This document shows, piece after piece, positions 47,485-57,435 of a DNA stretch of 64,000 nt (positions are counted from its first letter, which is position 1; each line of letters starts with the position of its first letter). Both the position numbers and the translations under genes were made by a program. Below the pieces are notes generated by a model that saw only the letters and a list, made by a program, of their open reading frames with translations, was not told where the DNA came from and did not search any database. The DNA is from Argyresthia goedartella (taxonomy: Eukaryota > Arthropoda > Insecta > Lepidoptera > Argyresthiidae). Location: the NCBI GenBank assembly GCA_949825045.1, contig OX463829.1, positions 27,120,715-27,184,714 on the forward strand. Direction: 5' to 3'.

Positions 47485-47715
47485 ACGACCCGAATGGCCG
47501 AGTCGGCAGTGACCCTCCCTACGAAGCCAAGGATCCCGGGTTCGAGTTACGGTGAGGGCAAATATTTGTTTGATGAGAACGGATATTTGTACCCTAGTCA
47601 TGGATGTTTATCTAAGTATAATATTTATCTATATAAGTATGTTTTCGTTGTCTTGTACCCAAGATACAGGGAATCCTAGTTTGCGGCTAAAGCAATGTGT
47701 GTAAATTGTGCCCAA
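47485..47715 (+). mobile_element. tRNA-derived SINE, diverged
   Basis: A box-like gaatggccgagtcggcagtg and B box-like gggttcgagt are followed by a body ending ttgtacccaagatacaggga and tcctagtttgcggctaaagc. The body matches, with changes, that of the SINE at 44135. The tail is tattattattacaataa. Confidence 0.6.
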
Positions 47716-47734
47716 GGTATTATTATTACAATAA

Positions 47735-48239
47735 TGTCGCAGTTGGTTGGTTAAATCTGACATTTAAATAACTCTCAAGACCGTTAATTAAATACCGACG
47801 TTTGACCAAGTCACTAGCATTTTGATTTAAATAAAGCATCGTCGAAAACGTTTAAAAATCTGTCTTACCGAAAGCCGGCGTGTTCGAAAACAAGATAGCG
47901 TCACGACAACAGCTGATTTGCACAGCTTATATCAGGGCAAAACATTGCGGTAGCTTAGGTGAAGGGTAAAGGGGGTGAGCGAAGCGAAGCCCGCTTTATC
48001 CTTCGTGTTAGGTTGAACATGTAAGAACAACAAAAAATACTTAAAAAAAAAACTTAAGTACACATAAAAAAATATTTATATTGTATATTTCTTGTTGCCT
48101 AGGAAGGTTTAAACAACTCCTTAAACGTTTCGTTCACTCACTTGTCTGACGGAATTTTAGTGACTTGGTTAAACGTCGGTATTTAATTAACGGTCTAGAG
48201 AGTTACTTAAGTGTGTGATTTAACCAACTAACTGCGACG
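47735..48239. mobile_element. MITE with 82-bp terminal inverted repeats
   Basis: 47735-47816 and the reverse complement of 48158-48239 agree at about 90 percent of positions. They share ccgttaattaaataccgacg and ccaagtcacta. The total length is about 505 bp. The centre contains gtgagcgaagcgaagcccgc and no reading frame of note. TSD and superfamily not determined. Confidence 0.75.
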
Positions 48240-48243
48240 AAAA

Positions 48244-48326
48244 TACAACGCGGCCAAGTTACATGGTCACGCACGGCAAGGATATTGCCTGTCATCCAGG
48301 TTCCCACACAACATGGCCGCGTTGTA
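48244..48326. repeat. Perfect 13-bp inverted repeat next to the MITE
   Basis: tacaacgcggcca at 48244-48256 and tggccgcgttgta at 48314-48326 face each other over a 57-base loop. 48330-48780 shows no gene; a pyrimidine-rich run lies at about 48609-48630. Confidence 0.5.
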
Positions 48327-48779
48327 ATTAAATTGCGTTTGAACTCTATGTAGCGGGTGTCACAAGTCTGCAGTAAGGCGACCTTGGTTCGTTTCTTTGC
48401 GATTTTTAGATTTTTACTTGTTTGGAATCGTAAGAGCCAAACCTACAATATGGTATACAGGCCCATTTCGAAGGGTCAGAAGGGCGGAATCGCAAAAGCT
48501 ATAAGAGATTTTTTTGTTAGGTTAACCATAACAATAATTTTGAAAAAAAGCAAAAGCGCATCATACGATTTTAATAAAGCTGTTTTCCTAGCCGGGAATT
48601 GTAACTGTTTTTTTTTTATTTTTTTTTTTGCTTATCATGGTGTACATAAGGTGTCTTAAATATCTAATGTTAGTTTCACATGATATAACCATAGGTATGC
48701 AAATTACATTTTAGTACACAATTTAATTACAAGTCAAATGTAGGTTAATAAAATATGATTGTAATGTCAGTCCATAATA

Positions 48780-50156
48780 AAATATATTTTTTTATTATTC
48801 TCATATGTAAGTCTACTTGACTTACATATGAGAATAATAAAAAATTTCATTGACTGAATAAAAAGTTGCATTAACGAGCAGAGTTTTTAATTTATTTTTA
48901 AAGGCATGTAAATGCTCGGTTTCTCTAACATTTTGCGGAAGCTTGTTAAATATTCGGGTTGACATATTGAATATACTCTTGCCATAGTAAGCACTTCTAT
49001 GTTGCTCAGCACATAGCTTATTTGCATGACGTTTGCTTTCTAACGTTTTATAGTGGTGTAAATTACTCTTTACAAATACACATGTTTCATATATATATAG
49101 ACACGGCAAGGTCAGAAGTTTAAGTTTATTAAAAAAGGGTTTGCAGCTATCCGTAGGGACAGGTTTACACACTGCCCTAATACACTTCTTCTGTGCTTTA
49201 AATATTTTGTCATTGCCTGTGGCATTGCCCCAGAAAATTATACCGTATCTCAAGGAGGATTCAACGAAGCCGTGGTACGCGGCAATTACGGCATCAGTGT
49301 TTACAGTCTTGGCGAGCATGTACAGGGCATACGAAAACTGATTAAGTTGTTTTTGTAGTTTTTGGATATGCGTGTTCCAGGACATGTTGCGATCGATGTG
49401 TAAGCCTAAAAACTTAATAGTCTCTGTTTGTTAATTTTTTTACCTAAATAATTTATATTCAATGTCAATTCTTGTTTACGCCCTAATGCAAATGTCATCA
49501 ATTTCGTTTTGTCAAGATTAATTATAAGATTATTTTTATCAAGCCATTCAATTGTAATTTTCAAAGTATTATTTATGTCAATTTCATAGTTGTCAAGATT
49601 TTCCCCAACAAATGTTACGGTACTGTCGTCAGCAAATAATACCATTGGGTGATGTATGGCTTTGGGGAAATCATTAATGTATATAATAAATAACAGGGGA
49701 CCTAGTACACTCCCTTGAGGTACACCGTAATGAATATTTCTAATTTCAGAGCTGTATACAAGCTCTGTATTTGTTTTTGGACATATTCTGTTAACTTGTG
49801 TTAATTGCGTGCGTTCGCTCAGGTATGATTTAAGTAGGTTTTGTACATTACCTCGAATGCCATAACTGCTTAGTTTATTTAGCAAAGTGTTGTGATCCAC
49901 ATAGTCAAATGCCTTTGTAAGGTCCATGAATAATGATGTCACAGGTGTACCTATATCAATATTTTTCATTATTTTGTGTAAAAAGTCATATACCGCCATA
50001 TTAATATTTTTGTTTCTTCTAAATCCCTTCTGTTCATTCGTCAATATTTTATTAAATTCTAGATAATGATAAAGTTTGTCATAAATAACCTTTTCAAATA
50101 TTTTTGAGAAAATAGACATAAGGATACATTTCTGGCAAGTAATGTCATATGGCAAA
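48780..50156 (-). pseudogene. LINE L, 5'-truncated, E-related, minus strand
   Basis: It is read from 50155 down. RT starts at SIFSKIFEKVIYDKLYHY, then EQKGFRRNKNINMAVYDFLH, SLFMDLTKAFDYVDHN (motif A), HYGVPQGSVLGPLLFIIYIN (motif B) and VLFADDSTVTF (motif C). A frameshift near 49400 separates the C-terminal domain (MSWNTHIQKLQKQLNQFSYA, RYGIIFWGNATGN) that ends at 48822. The RT palm is otherwise open. The last codons overlap a 20-bp-arm hairpin. No tail or TSD could be defined. Confidence 0.85.
48793..48839. repeat. Perfect hairpin at the end of LINE L ORF2
   Basis: tattattctcatatgtaagt at 48793-48812 is the exact reverse complement of 48820-48839, with a 7-base loop. The stop codon of LINE L lies inside the right arm. 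It may be a 3' UTR structure of the family or a local inverted duplication. Confidence 0.6.
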
Positions 50157-50160
50157 AGAC

Positions 50161-50308
50161 TGGAAAGTGTTCATTTTTTTAATGAAATGATTCAATCTCC
50201 ATAGACTCCATACGACTACGACACTCATTTCTATTTTTGCTTCGCTTACATCTGTATTGTAAACAGTTTCGAATAAGTTCTCATTGAAAAAATGAACATT
50301 TTCCACTG
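50161..50308. mobile_element. Short foldback or MITE of about 148 bp
   Basis: The ends tggaaagtgttcatttttt and aaaaaatgaacattttcca are inverted over about 25 bp with two mismatches. It abuts the 5' end of LINE L. No coding content. Confidence 0.5.
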
Positions 50309-50516
50309 TTCTGCCATACTTCTTCCCATAAATTGATCACTTATAGCAACAATATCGGATAGTGTAATAATACAGGAGACTTTTTTTTCGGCGGGTTCGA
50401 TTCCCGGCTAGGAAAATAATAAAAAGAAGGATATGATAAAATCGATCGGAAATACTTCTAGCTCTTATAGTTCCGAATTCGCCCTGCTGATCTTTCGAAA
50501 TGGACCTTCCTGTATA

Positions 50517-50590
50517 AGTACCTTTTTATTTTGGAGCATACTATTATGCTCCAAAATAATAAGTACTTTTTTATTTTGGAGCATACTATT
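50517..50590. repeat. Nested direct and inverted repeat
   Basis: A perfect 15-bp-arm hairpin (ttattttggagcata, 50526-50540 and 50545-50559, loop ctat) is followed by a direct repeat of its left half (attttggagcatactatt) at about 50573-50590. Upstream, at 50390, is a B box-like ggttcgattcc that may be a SINE remnant. Confidence 0.5.
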
Positions 50591-50833
50591 CTATTCCCCT
50601 GGGGTACAGCTTTATCAATTACCAAGCTTAGCTACCTCAACAGACTTCAAAGAATATAATATGGAAACAAAATTAGATTATATTGCCTTCAGTCGCGAAC
50701 AAAGGCTAGAGCAAAATGAAGCTTCTATTTTCTTTCGCAAAAAACAAGTTTTATTTATACAGGCTGTTGCTTTGTGAAACTCGAGTCATGGTTGGTTATT
50801 TACATGACTGAAGCAAATATTTATATATATATA

Positions 50834-52142
50834 CACAGTCAGGTCATAAGTTCTGTCACACAATAAAAACTTTTGAATTTAGAACGCTGGCCACAAAAAA
50901 GTTTATTGAATTCGAATTTCGAATTTTTCATGAAAATAAAGATGTGTACTTTTTAGAATTTTCCTCATTTTTAAATATGGAGTGGACACTTAAAGAAGAC
51001 CGTGTCGCAGTTATTGCGTTGCATCGTTGCGGTTACGCGCCAATTCAGATTTTCGACTTACTGAAAAATTTGAATATAACCAAAAGATTCGTTTATCGTA
51101 CCATAAAACGATACAATGAAGACTCTAGTGTAGATGACAGGTCAAGAAGTGGTCGCCCTCGCTCTGTTAGGACTCCAGCAGTGATAAAAGCAGTGAGGGC
51201 GCGAATTCAAAGAAATCCCATACGTAAGCAGAAACTGTTGGCCCTTCAGATGGGGTTAAGCAGGACCACGGTGAAAAGGGTGTTAAATGAAGACTTAGGG
51301 CTTAGGGCATATCGAAGAAAAACAGGACATCGTTTGGACGCTCGTTTAATGGACCTGAGACTGAAGAGATGCCGCGCTTTGTTGAAGCGGTACGCGGGAA
51401 AAAAGCATCGGGAAATTCTTTTTTCGGATGAAAAAATTTTCACCGTGGAAGAGAGCTACAACAAACAAAATGATAAGGTGTACGCACACAGCAGTGAAGA
51501 AGCGAGCAACCGTATTCCGCGTGTCCAACGAGGTCATTTTCCATCCTCGCTCATGGTTTGGTTGGGAGTCTCATAATGGGGCTTAACTGAGGTACATTTT
51601 TGTGAGAAAGGCGTAAAAACGAATGCAGTTGTGTATCAAAATACAGTCCTCAAGAACCTTGTGGAACCTGTTTCTCATACCATGTTTAATAACAGGCACT
51701 GGGTATTCCAACAAGATTCTGCGCCAGCTCATAGAGCGAAAAGCACACAAGACTGGCTGGCGGCGCGTGAAATCGACTTCATCCGGCACGAAGACTGGCC
51801 CTCCTCCAGTCCAGATTTGAGTCCGTTAGATTACAAGATATGGCAACACTTGGAGGAAAAGGCCTGCTCAAAGCCTCATCCTGATTTGGAGTCACTCAAG
51901 GCATCCTTGATTAAGGCAGCCGCCGATATTGACATGGACCTCGTTCGTGCTGCGATAGACGACTGGCCGCGCAGAATAAAGGCCTGTATTCAAAATCGCG
52001 GGGGTCATTTTGAATAAACTTTATTACCATAAGAATCTATGTTTTATTAAGTTCATTTTGCTATATAAATGTTTACATAAATAATAAACATGTCTAAATT
52101 ATTTCATATTGCACATGTGACAGAACTTATGACCTGACTATG
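50834..52142 (+). mobile_element. maT-type mariner transposon (DD37D)
   Basis: A 1309-bp element with TIRs of about 28 bp (cacagtcaggtcataagttc at the left; the right end is its complement with one main mismatch). TA lies on both sides (50832-50833 and 52143-52144). It contains one transposase frame with a single stop. Length, TIRs, TA target and catalytic spacing all fit the maT clade of the Tc1/mariner superfamily. Confidence 0.9.
50977..52017 (+). pseudogene. maT transposase with one in-frame stop
   Basis: The start chosen is ATG 50977 (MEWTLKEDRVAVIALHRCG); an upstream in-frame ATG at 50944 would add 11 residues. The N-terminal half has two helix-turn-helix regions with a GRPRS hook between them. 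The catalytic residues are D in REILFSDEKIFT, D in WVFQQDSAPAHR and D in DLSPLDYKIW. The last two are separated by 37 residues, hence DD37D. The only visible lesion is a TAA at 51574-51576 (WLGVS-stop-WGL), probably from a tyrosine codon; both sides are in the same frame. It would cut and paste its own TIRs. About 346 residues in total, as usual for the family. Confidence 0.9.
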
Positions 52143-52465
52143 TATATATATGCGGGACACGCAATCGTCGTTTCAAATACCTAAATACTTTTCGACGTAT
52201 TGTCGACCTACTTCCGTGCGCGAGTTGAATGCACTCAAAATTTAGGCACTATACCTACGGACTGCGTTTGTGTGAAATGTAGTAGTCGCTGTGTAGCTTG
52301 CTGGAATTGTTCTGTGAGACACTCGAACGTACCCCGAACCGCTCAAAGTACACCGAGATAGCTTGATTGACACTGTCATTACATTGTGCAAGTACTTTCA
52401 CCATTACATACTTCACGAAATTCCATTGCGTGGCACGCGCCGCACGTGCGCACGTGCACCTGAAA

Positions 52466-52993
52466 TTCAAATTCAAAATTCAAAAAGAGTTTATTTCCAT
52501 AAGAAACACATAGGTAACATTTGGAGAATGTCAAATCTTAAACTAACACATGTATAAGGTACAGGGAAATATAGAACTCAATTTGAATTCCGTCACTTCA
52601 ATGTTTTAGATGCTGGAGGCAAAGAGGCGACTAGAAACCTCCAGCTTTATTCATTATTTTTTACAGAATTGGAGCAAACACCTTCCCAAGCTTTCTTGTC
52701 TTCTACATAATCTGATATTTTGTAGTAACCTTTTATACATAAGTGATTTTTAAATTTATTTACAGACAATTCTTGTAACTCAGTCGGTATTTTGTTGTAA
52801 AAGCGAATACATTGCCCTTTAAAAGAAACATTAACCTTAAGGAGCCTAGTAGTAGGTATAGCTAGTTTATTCCTATTTCTAGTGTTGACATTGTGCCTGT
52901 CGCTATTCTTAGGAAATTTATCAATATTTTTGTGGACGTACATTAGGTTTTCATAAATATACTGACAAGGCACTGTCATAATGTTAATTTCCT
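52466..52993 (-). pseudogene. LINE J, 3' part (same family as A)
   Basis: It is read on the minus strand. The tail (aaattcaaattcaaaattca on plus) precedes a 3' UTR and the last ORF2 block (CQYIYENLMYVHKNIDKF to CSNSVKNNE, 52979-52647). This is almost identical to 22920-23281 of A, including the UTR. It is interrupted at 52993 by LINE I and continues at 54751. Confidence 0.85.
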
Positions 52994-54750
52994 CTTAATT
53001 GTTAATTGTTACCTCTCATCACCCACATAATTAATGTGTCGCTTGACCAATGTTGCTACCCCAGCCAGTGGAAATTGGCACTTGTGATTCCCCTCCCCAA
53101 AACGTCTAATCCCGCCTTCTTTAAAGATTTCCGTCCCATTTATATTCTGCCTATCCTCTCCAAAGTCCTGGAATCAATTGTCTACTCCCAACTCTCCTCC
53201 TACCTTTCCTCAAAAATGTTACTGAATCCCCACCAATCAGGTTTCAGGCCGGGTCACAGCACTACCACAGCACTGCTCAAAGTCACTGACGACATTCAAT
53301 TAGCTATGGATCAAAAGCAGCTTACGGTCCTTACACTGCTTGATTTCAGTAGCGCCTTTAACTGCGTCGATTTCGATATACTAGTCGAAATTTTAAAGTC
53401 ACTTAATGTCTCCTCGCACTCTGCTCGCTGGTTTGACTCCTACCTGAGAGACCGCCAGCAACGCATTAAGTCTGAGGAGATCTCAACGGACTAGTGAGAT
53501 CTCTCCGCAGGTGTTCCGCAGGGAGGCATCCTTTCTCCCCTCCTCTTCTAGGTATTCATTAACTCCATCTCTGACGTTCTTACCTCTTCTTATCATCTGT
53601 ACGCAGATGACCTTCAAATATATCGGCACTTCTCTCCGTGTGATGTGAATCTGACAGTAGAGGCGTTGAATGCTGATCTCGATAACATCAGGAAATGGGC
53701 TACCTCTTATGGTCTGCTTGTCAACCCGGGCAAATCGCAGGCCATGATTTTGGGTACTCGTCACACTCATAACCTAGTTCAGAAAATGCCTGTCGACCCT
53801 ATAGTGTATGATGGTAACATAATTTCATACAACGAGAAGGCCAAGAATCTTGGGGTTGTATTTGATAAATTGTTGTCCTGGTCGCCCCATGTTTGTGAGG
53901 TCAGCAGACGAGTCTTTGCGTCATTTCACTCCCTACGGAGATTGCAGCACTTCCTGCCACAGCAGACTAAAATCACCCTTGCCCAGTCCCTCCTACTACC
54001 TTTAATCGACTATGCAGATGTTTGCTGGATCGGTGCGAACGAAGAACAACTGAACAAACTCGAACGACTTCAAAACCTCGGGATTCGGTTTGTCTTCGGG
54101 CTGCGCAAGTATGACCATGTCTTACAGTATCGCAAGGAGTTGGGGTGGCTTCCGATCCGCCTTCGTTGTGATATGCACGTTCTCTCCTATCTGTTCAACA
54201 TTTTGCGAAATCCCCGCTACCCCTCATATCTTCGAGAACGTTTCGAGTTTATTTCCTCCAGGCATAGCAACCGGAGATCCCACACGATGTCTCTTCTCTC
54301 TACTCCTCGGCATAACACTGCCGCTTACAAACACTCGTTTAGGTTAACGGCGATCCGACTGTGGAACGCACTTCCCTGCGCTATTAGAGATAGTCCCTCA
54401 ATTTTCACTTTTAAGACAAGATTGAAAGAGCATTTCCTTTCTCTTTCGTGATAGGTACTTTTATATATGTATATATAAGTAGTATATGTTTGATATATAT
54501 AAAATTTTTTGCTGTTGTATTTTATTTAGTATATATCATTTATTACATTATTATGTTTTAGTTGTAAACAATTAGATGTGTACAGTTTTATTGCGCACTA
54601 GGACTCTCCTGTTGCACAATTTTTCCTGTCCTACCTAGGTTTGCCGGTAGAAATCTCTCTTTAGAGATAAGCTCGCCTTTGCTCATATAATGTTTTGTTA
54701 CCTTACTATTAAGATTTCTGTGCAATAAAGAATATGAATGAATATGAATG
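52994..54750 (+). mobile_element. LINE I, 5'-truncated, inserted in J
   Basis: A CR1-group LINE of family H. Coding starts in RT (LPLITHIINVSLDQCCYPSQ), with VIPLPKTSN, GFRPGHSTTTALLK, LLDFSSAFNCVDFDILVEIL (motif A), GVPQGGILSPLLF and LYADDLQIYRH (motif C). The intact C-terminal domain is at 53645-54451. Stops are at 53492 and near 53550. The 3' end, gtgcaataaagaatatgaat, has a (gaatat)n-like tail. An 8-bp TSD, aatttcct, is present at 52986-52993 and 54751-54758. Confidence 0.9.
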
Positions 54751-54914
54751 AATTTCCTTAAATTTACAACGCAGTGACTCTCTGGGACCCACATTGTAGA
54801 TTGCACGAACAGCCCTCTTTTGCAGCACAAATATTATGTTAATGTCTGCAGCGTTCCCCCAGCAGTATGCCGTAAGACATAATGCTATGGAAGTAGCTGA
54901 AGTAAACTAGTCTG
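54751..54914 (-). pseudogene. LINE J, 5' part, truncated
   Basis: The continuation of J on the far side of I. Read on minus it gives the ILLWG-type to FVLQKRAVRAIYN region and GPRESLRCKFKEI. The match to A ends abruptly at about 54914. The frame here lacks the 1-bp insertion that A has near 22885. 54915-55372 downstream holds nothing I recognise. Confidence 0.8.
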
Positions 54915-55430
54915 AATACAGTTATATAAGCACTGATGGACTAAACAAAAGAAAAAACAAAGATATCCCCTAGCCCTTCCCCTTTCGTGATTTGCACTCA
55001 CTCACTCGATATTTCTGATCCGATGCGCCGCCACGCAGAGTTTGTCTCTTTTTTTCCATACGGATGAAGAAAGTGAGCAAACCTACGAAATTATCCTTTC
55101 GTTGTGCTTAGTAAAGGAAACGAAATCCGGTTTCATTTTGGTGGGCAGCCACCTGTGTGCTTCATTTCAGCCTGAGTAGAGTCTAGGCAGGGGTCAGTTA
55201 AATTGGATGGACGCGCCTAAGTTAGGTTAGCTATAAAGAGACAGAGCAACAACAATATATGGCTAAAAATATGACCTATTTTTAAAGTCAGTCAAATTGA
55301 CTCTGCTCATAATTTTGAACAAACTAGTATCTCATTATGCGGTTATTCGATGATACATTTGTATATATATACAAGGTGACATTTAATTAGCTGACCATAT
55401 TTTGGGGAATGATAGAACCCATTATTATGA

Positions 55431-55984
55431 TTAATTCCACGCCTCAACCGAACGGTGTGGAATCATGAGGGGCTGAGTTGTTGACAGCATGGGAGAGAAA
55501 ATCTTGATTGTTACCTTACCTTGTCGTCGTAGACCGGAACTCGAAAGCTCGATTCGGGGCAGGAATACGGGATAAGGGCACAAGTTTGGGTAGGATCAGG
55601 AATGAATCTCACTGTCGCTGCCCGACGCTGTCGCCGGCGTGCTGCCTGCCGACACGTGGAGTCGCCGTCCGATACGACGATGTCCAATCAACACGGATCA
55701 CTTAACCGCTGACGCAAATCTACTTATTTCCCGACGATGTGGTAGATTTACACTCCGACCAGGCTCGACACCTGTATTAGACGATTGTTACACCGAATTA
55801 CAATCAATGGCCCGATGCCTGAGCAGACATGTTTGTTCTCCCGACGAGAAAAGAAACCTCCAATTTTTCATCTCGTTGGTGCGAGTGACAGCTGCTAGTT
55901 CCGTTTCCGCTAGTGATGTCCCGATCACTCGCGGTCGATCCGCGCAACGAAAACCGGTGCGTTCCGAAGCATAAATATTAAACA
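55431..55984. mobile_element. 554-bp GC-rich insertion with 7-bp TSD
   Basis: attatga is present at 55424-55430 and 55985-55991, and the uninterrupted right arm shows the empty site. The insert starts ttaattccacgcc and ends aaatattaaacaa. It is rich in CG dinucleotides (ccgacgctgtcgccggcgtg) unlike its surroundings. No recognised protein; an open frame of 111 residues at 55639-55974 is probably incidental. It could be a solo LTR or a SINE-like element. Confidence 0.6.
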
Positions 55985-56151
55985 ATTATGAACAACTTTC
56001 CCCAAGAAACATATGGTCGCAAACGAGAAAAAATATTGGGTCTCCCATAGTAGTAGTCTTCAGTGTCCAGTCGATTGCGGCACTGGATGGTCGGTCGCTC
56101 CGCTGCGCTGCCGTGTTTTTTCGCGACGGAGGTCATTGACTCACATCAACT

Positions 56152-57429
56152 ATGACTTCCCAAGTGTTAAAGTGCTCAAGTTGCATTATTGTTATTAATG
56201 AAGTGCTGTCTTATATTCAAAATAAGGCGGATATTATGGACGAGGAAAGCTTGGTCAGGATCTGTTCAAGTGCATTCACAGACGAGGAAATTGAACAGGC
56301 AAAATCATTGCTTTTTGGCTGTGTTGCGAAACTTAAAACGAGGCGAAAAGGTCAAGGAAAGATGTCTCGAGACCTGGATGATATCATAAGCCTGATCAAG
56401 GAAACGGATCCTGAGGAGTTGCCGATATTTGTTTCTCGCGATCTACATAAGTTGCCGCCCGCTACTTTCGACCATGTAGACGTGACAAGACTTTTAAGAG
56501 ATATAGTGGCGGTGCAAAGGGAGTTGAGAGAAATTCAAGAGAAATACGCAACAGAAGTCCAATATGCCACCGTTAGCGAGCTCGAACAGCTAAAGCGTGA
56601 GATGGAAACATTGAAGAAAGCGTCTACGTCGAACTCCAGAGTAATAAATAATGAACCGAACGTCAACTTCAGAAGGGGTGCTTTTTGCATGAACGATGAC
56701 AGTTGTTATGACTATTGCAATAGCGGCCCGATTGGTATGACACATAGCGCTAATCGGTCGTTGGCCTCCAGCCGGTCGATGACCCCGCCCGTGCGCTTAA
56801 CAACTAACAAAGCTTGCGGGCCCGAACCGGCATCGGCGCACCTGCCATCCCTTTCTTATGCAAATGTCGCAGAGCGCAAGACGGTCTCGCTCGCACATTT
56901 ACCTGTTGCTGAGAGCGTAGATCGACGCAATACTAGTACGGCCGAGAATGCGAATCAGCTGATCTCCACATCGCAGTATGATGCCCCCAAGAAATCAACA
57001 AACATTACGGAGAAAGTTGTGGTTGCGCATGAGGAGGGTGAAGGCGAATGGACCCGAGTTGAGAGACGCAAAAGACGGAATTATAATGCACGGTTTACTG
57101 GTAGGCAAGGCAAGGCTAAAGTAGATGAGAACTCGAAGTTCAAAGCGGCGGTAATTAACATACCGTTATATATATACAATGTGTCAAAAGAGACTACCGC
57201 TGATAATATTGCTGAATATATAATGAAGAAGACCAATGTGGCGGTAAAACCTGAGAAAATCTGTATGAAGGAGGTGAAAGGGTATGACTCATACAAAATA
57301 TTTATACCCAGACAAAAGTTATCTCTTTTTGAGGATGATGATCTTTGGCCGTATGACATATTTTTAGAAGATATTTTGTGTTTAGAGACAGAAATACGAA
57401 GGATCTGCGGACTAAAAATTCTAACATAA
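56152..57429 (+). CDS. LINE M ORF1 protein (425 residues)
   Basis: The open frame starts at ATG 56152 (MTSQVLKCSSCIIVINEVL); an in-frame ATG at 56236 (MDEESLVRIC) is an alternative. The N-terminal third is acidic and helical with a coiled coil (LLRDIVAVQRELREIQEKY). The middle is low-complexity and Ser/Thr-rich. A basic patch WTRVERRKRRNYNARF precedes a C-terminal domain (FKAAVINIPLYIYNVSKET, YKIFIPRQKLSLFEDDDLWP) that resembles the ORF1 C-terminus of lepidopteran LINEs. No CCHC knuckle is seen. It is likely an RNA-binding chaperone of the retrotransposition complex (inference). No internal stops. Confidence 0.8.
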   Translation: MTSQVLKCSSCIIVINEVLSYIQNKADIMDEESLVRICSSAFTDEEIEQAKSLLFGCVAKLKTRRKGQGKMSRDLDDIISLIKETDPEELPIFVSRDLHKLPPATFDHVDVTRLLRDIVAVQRELREIQEKYATEVQYATVSELEQLKREMETLKKASTSNSRVINNEPNVNFRRGAFCMNDDSCYDYCNSGPIGMTHSANRSLASSRSMTPPVRLTTNKACGPEPASAHLPSLSYANVAERKTVSLAHLPVAESVDRRNTSTAENANQLISTSQYDAPKKSTNITEKVVVAHEEGEGEWTRVERRKRRNYNARFTGRQGKAKVDENSKFKAAVINIPLYIYNVSKETTADNIAEYIMKKTNVAVKPEKICMKEVKGYDSYKIFIPRQKLSLFEDDDLWPYDIFLEDILCLETEIRRICGLKILT

Positions 57430-57435
57430 CTAAAA

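Noticed and set aside
55639..55974. 111-residue frame inside the GC-rich insertion as a gene
   Set aside because: GC-rich DNA is poor in stop codons; the translation has no recognised motif, and another frame on the opposite strand is also open.
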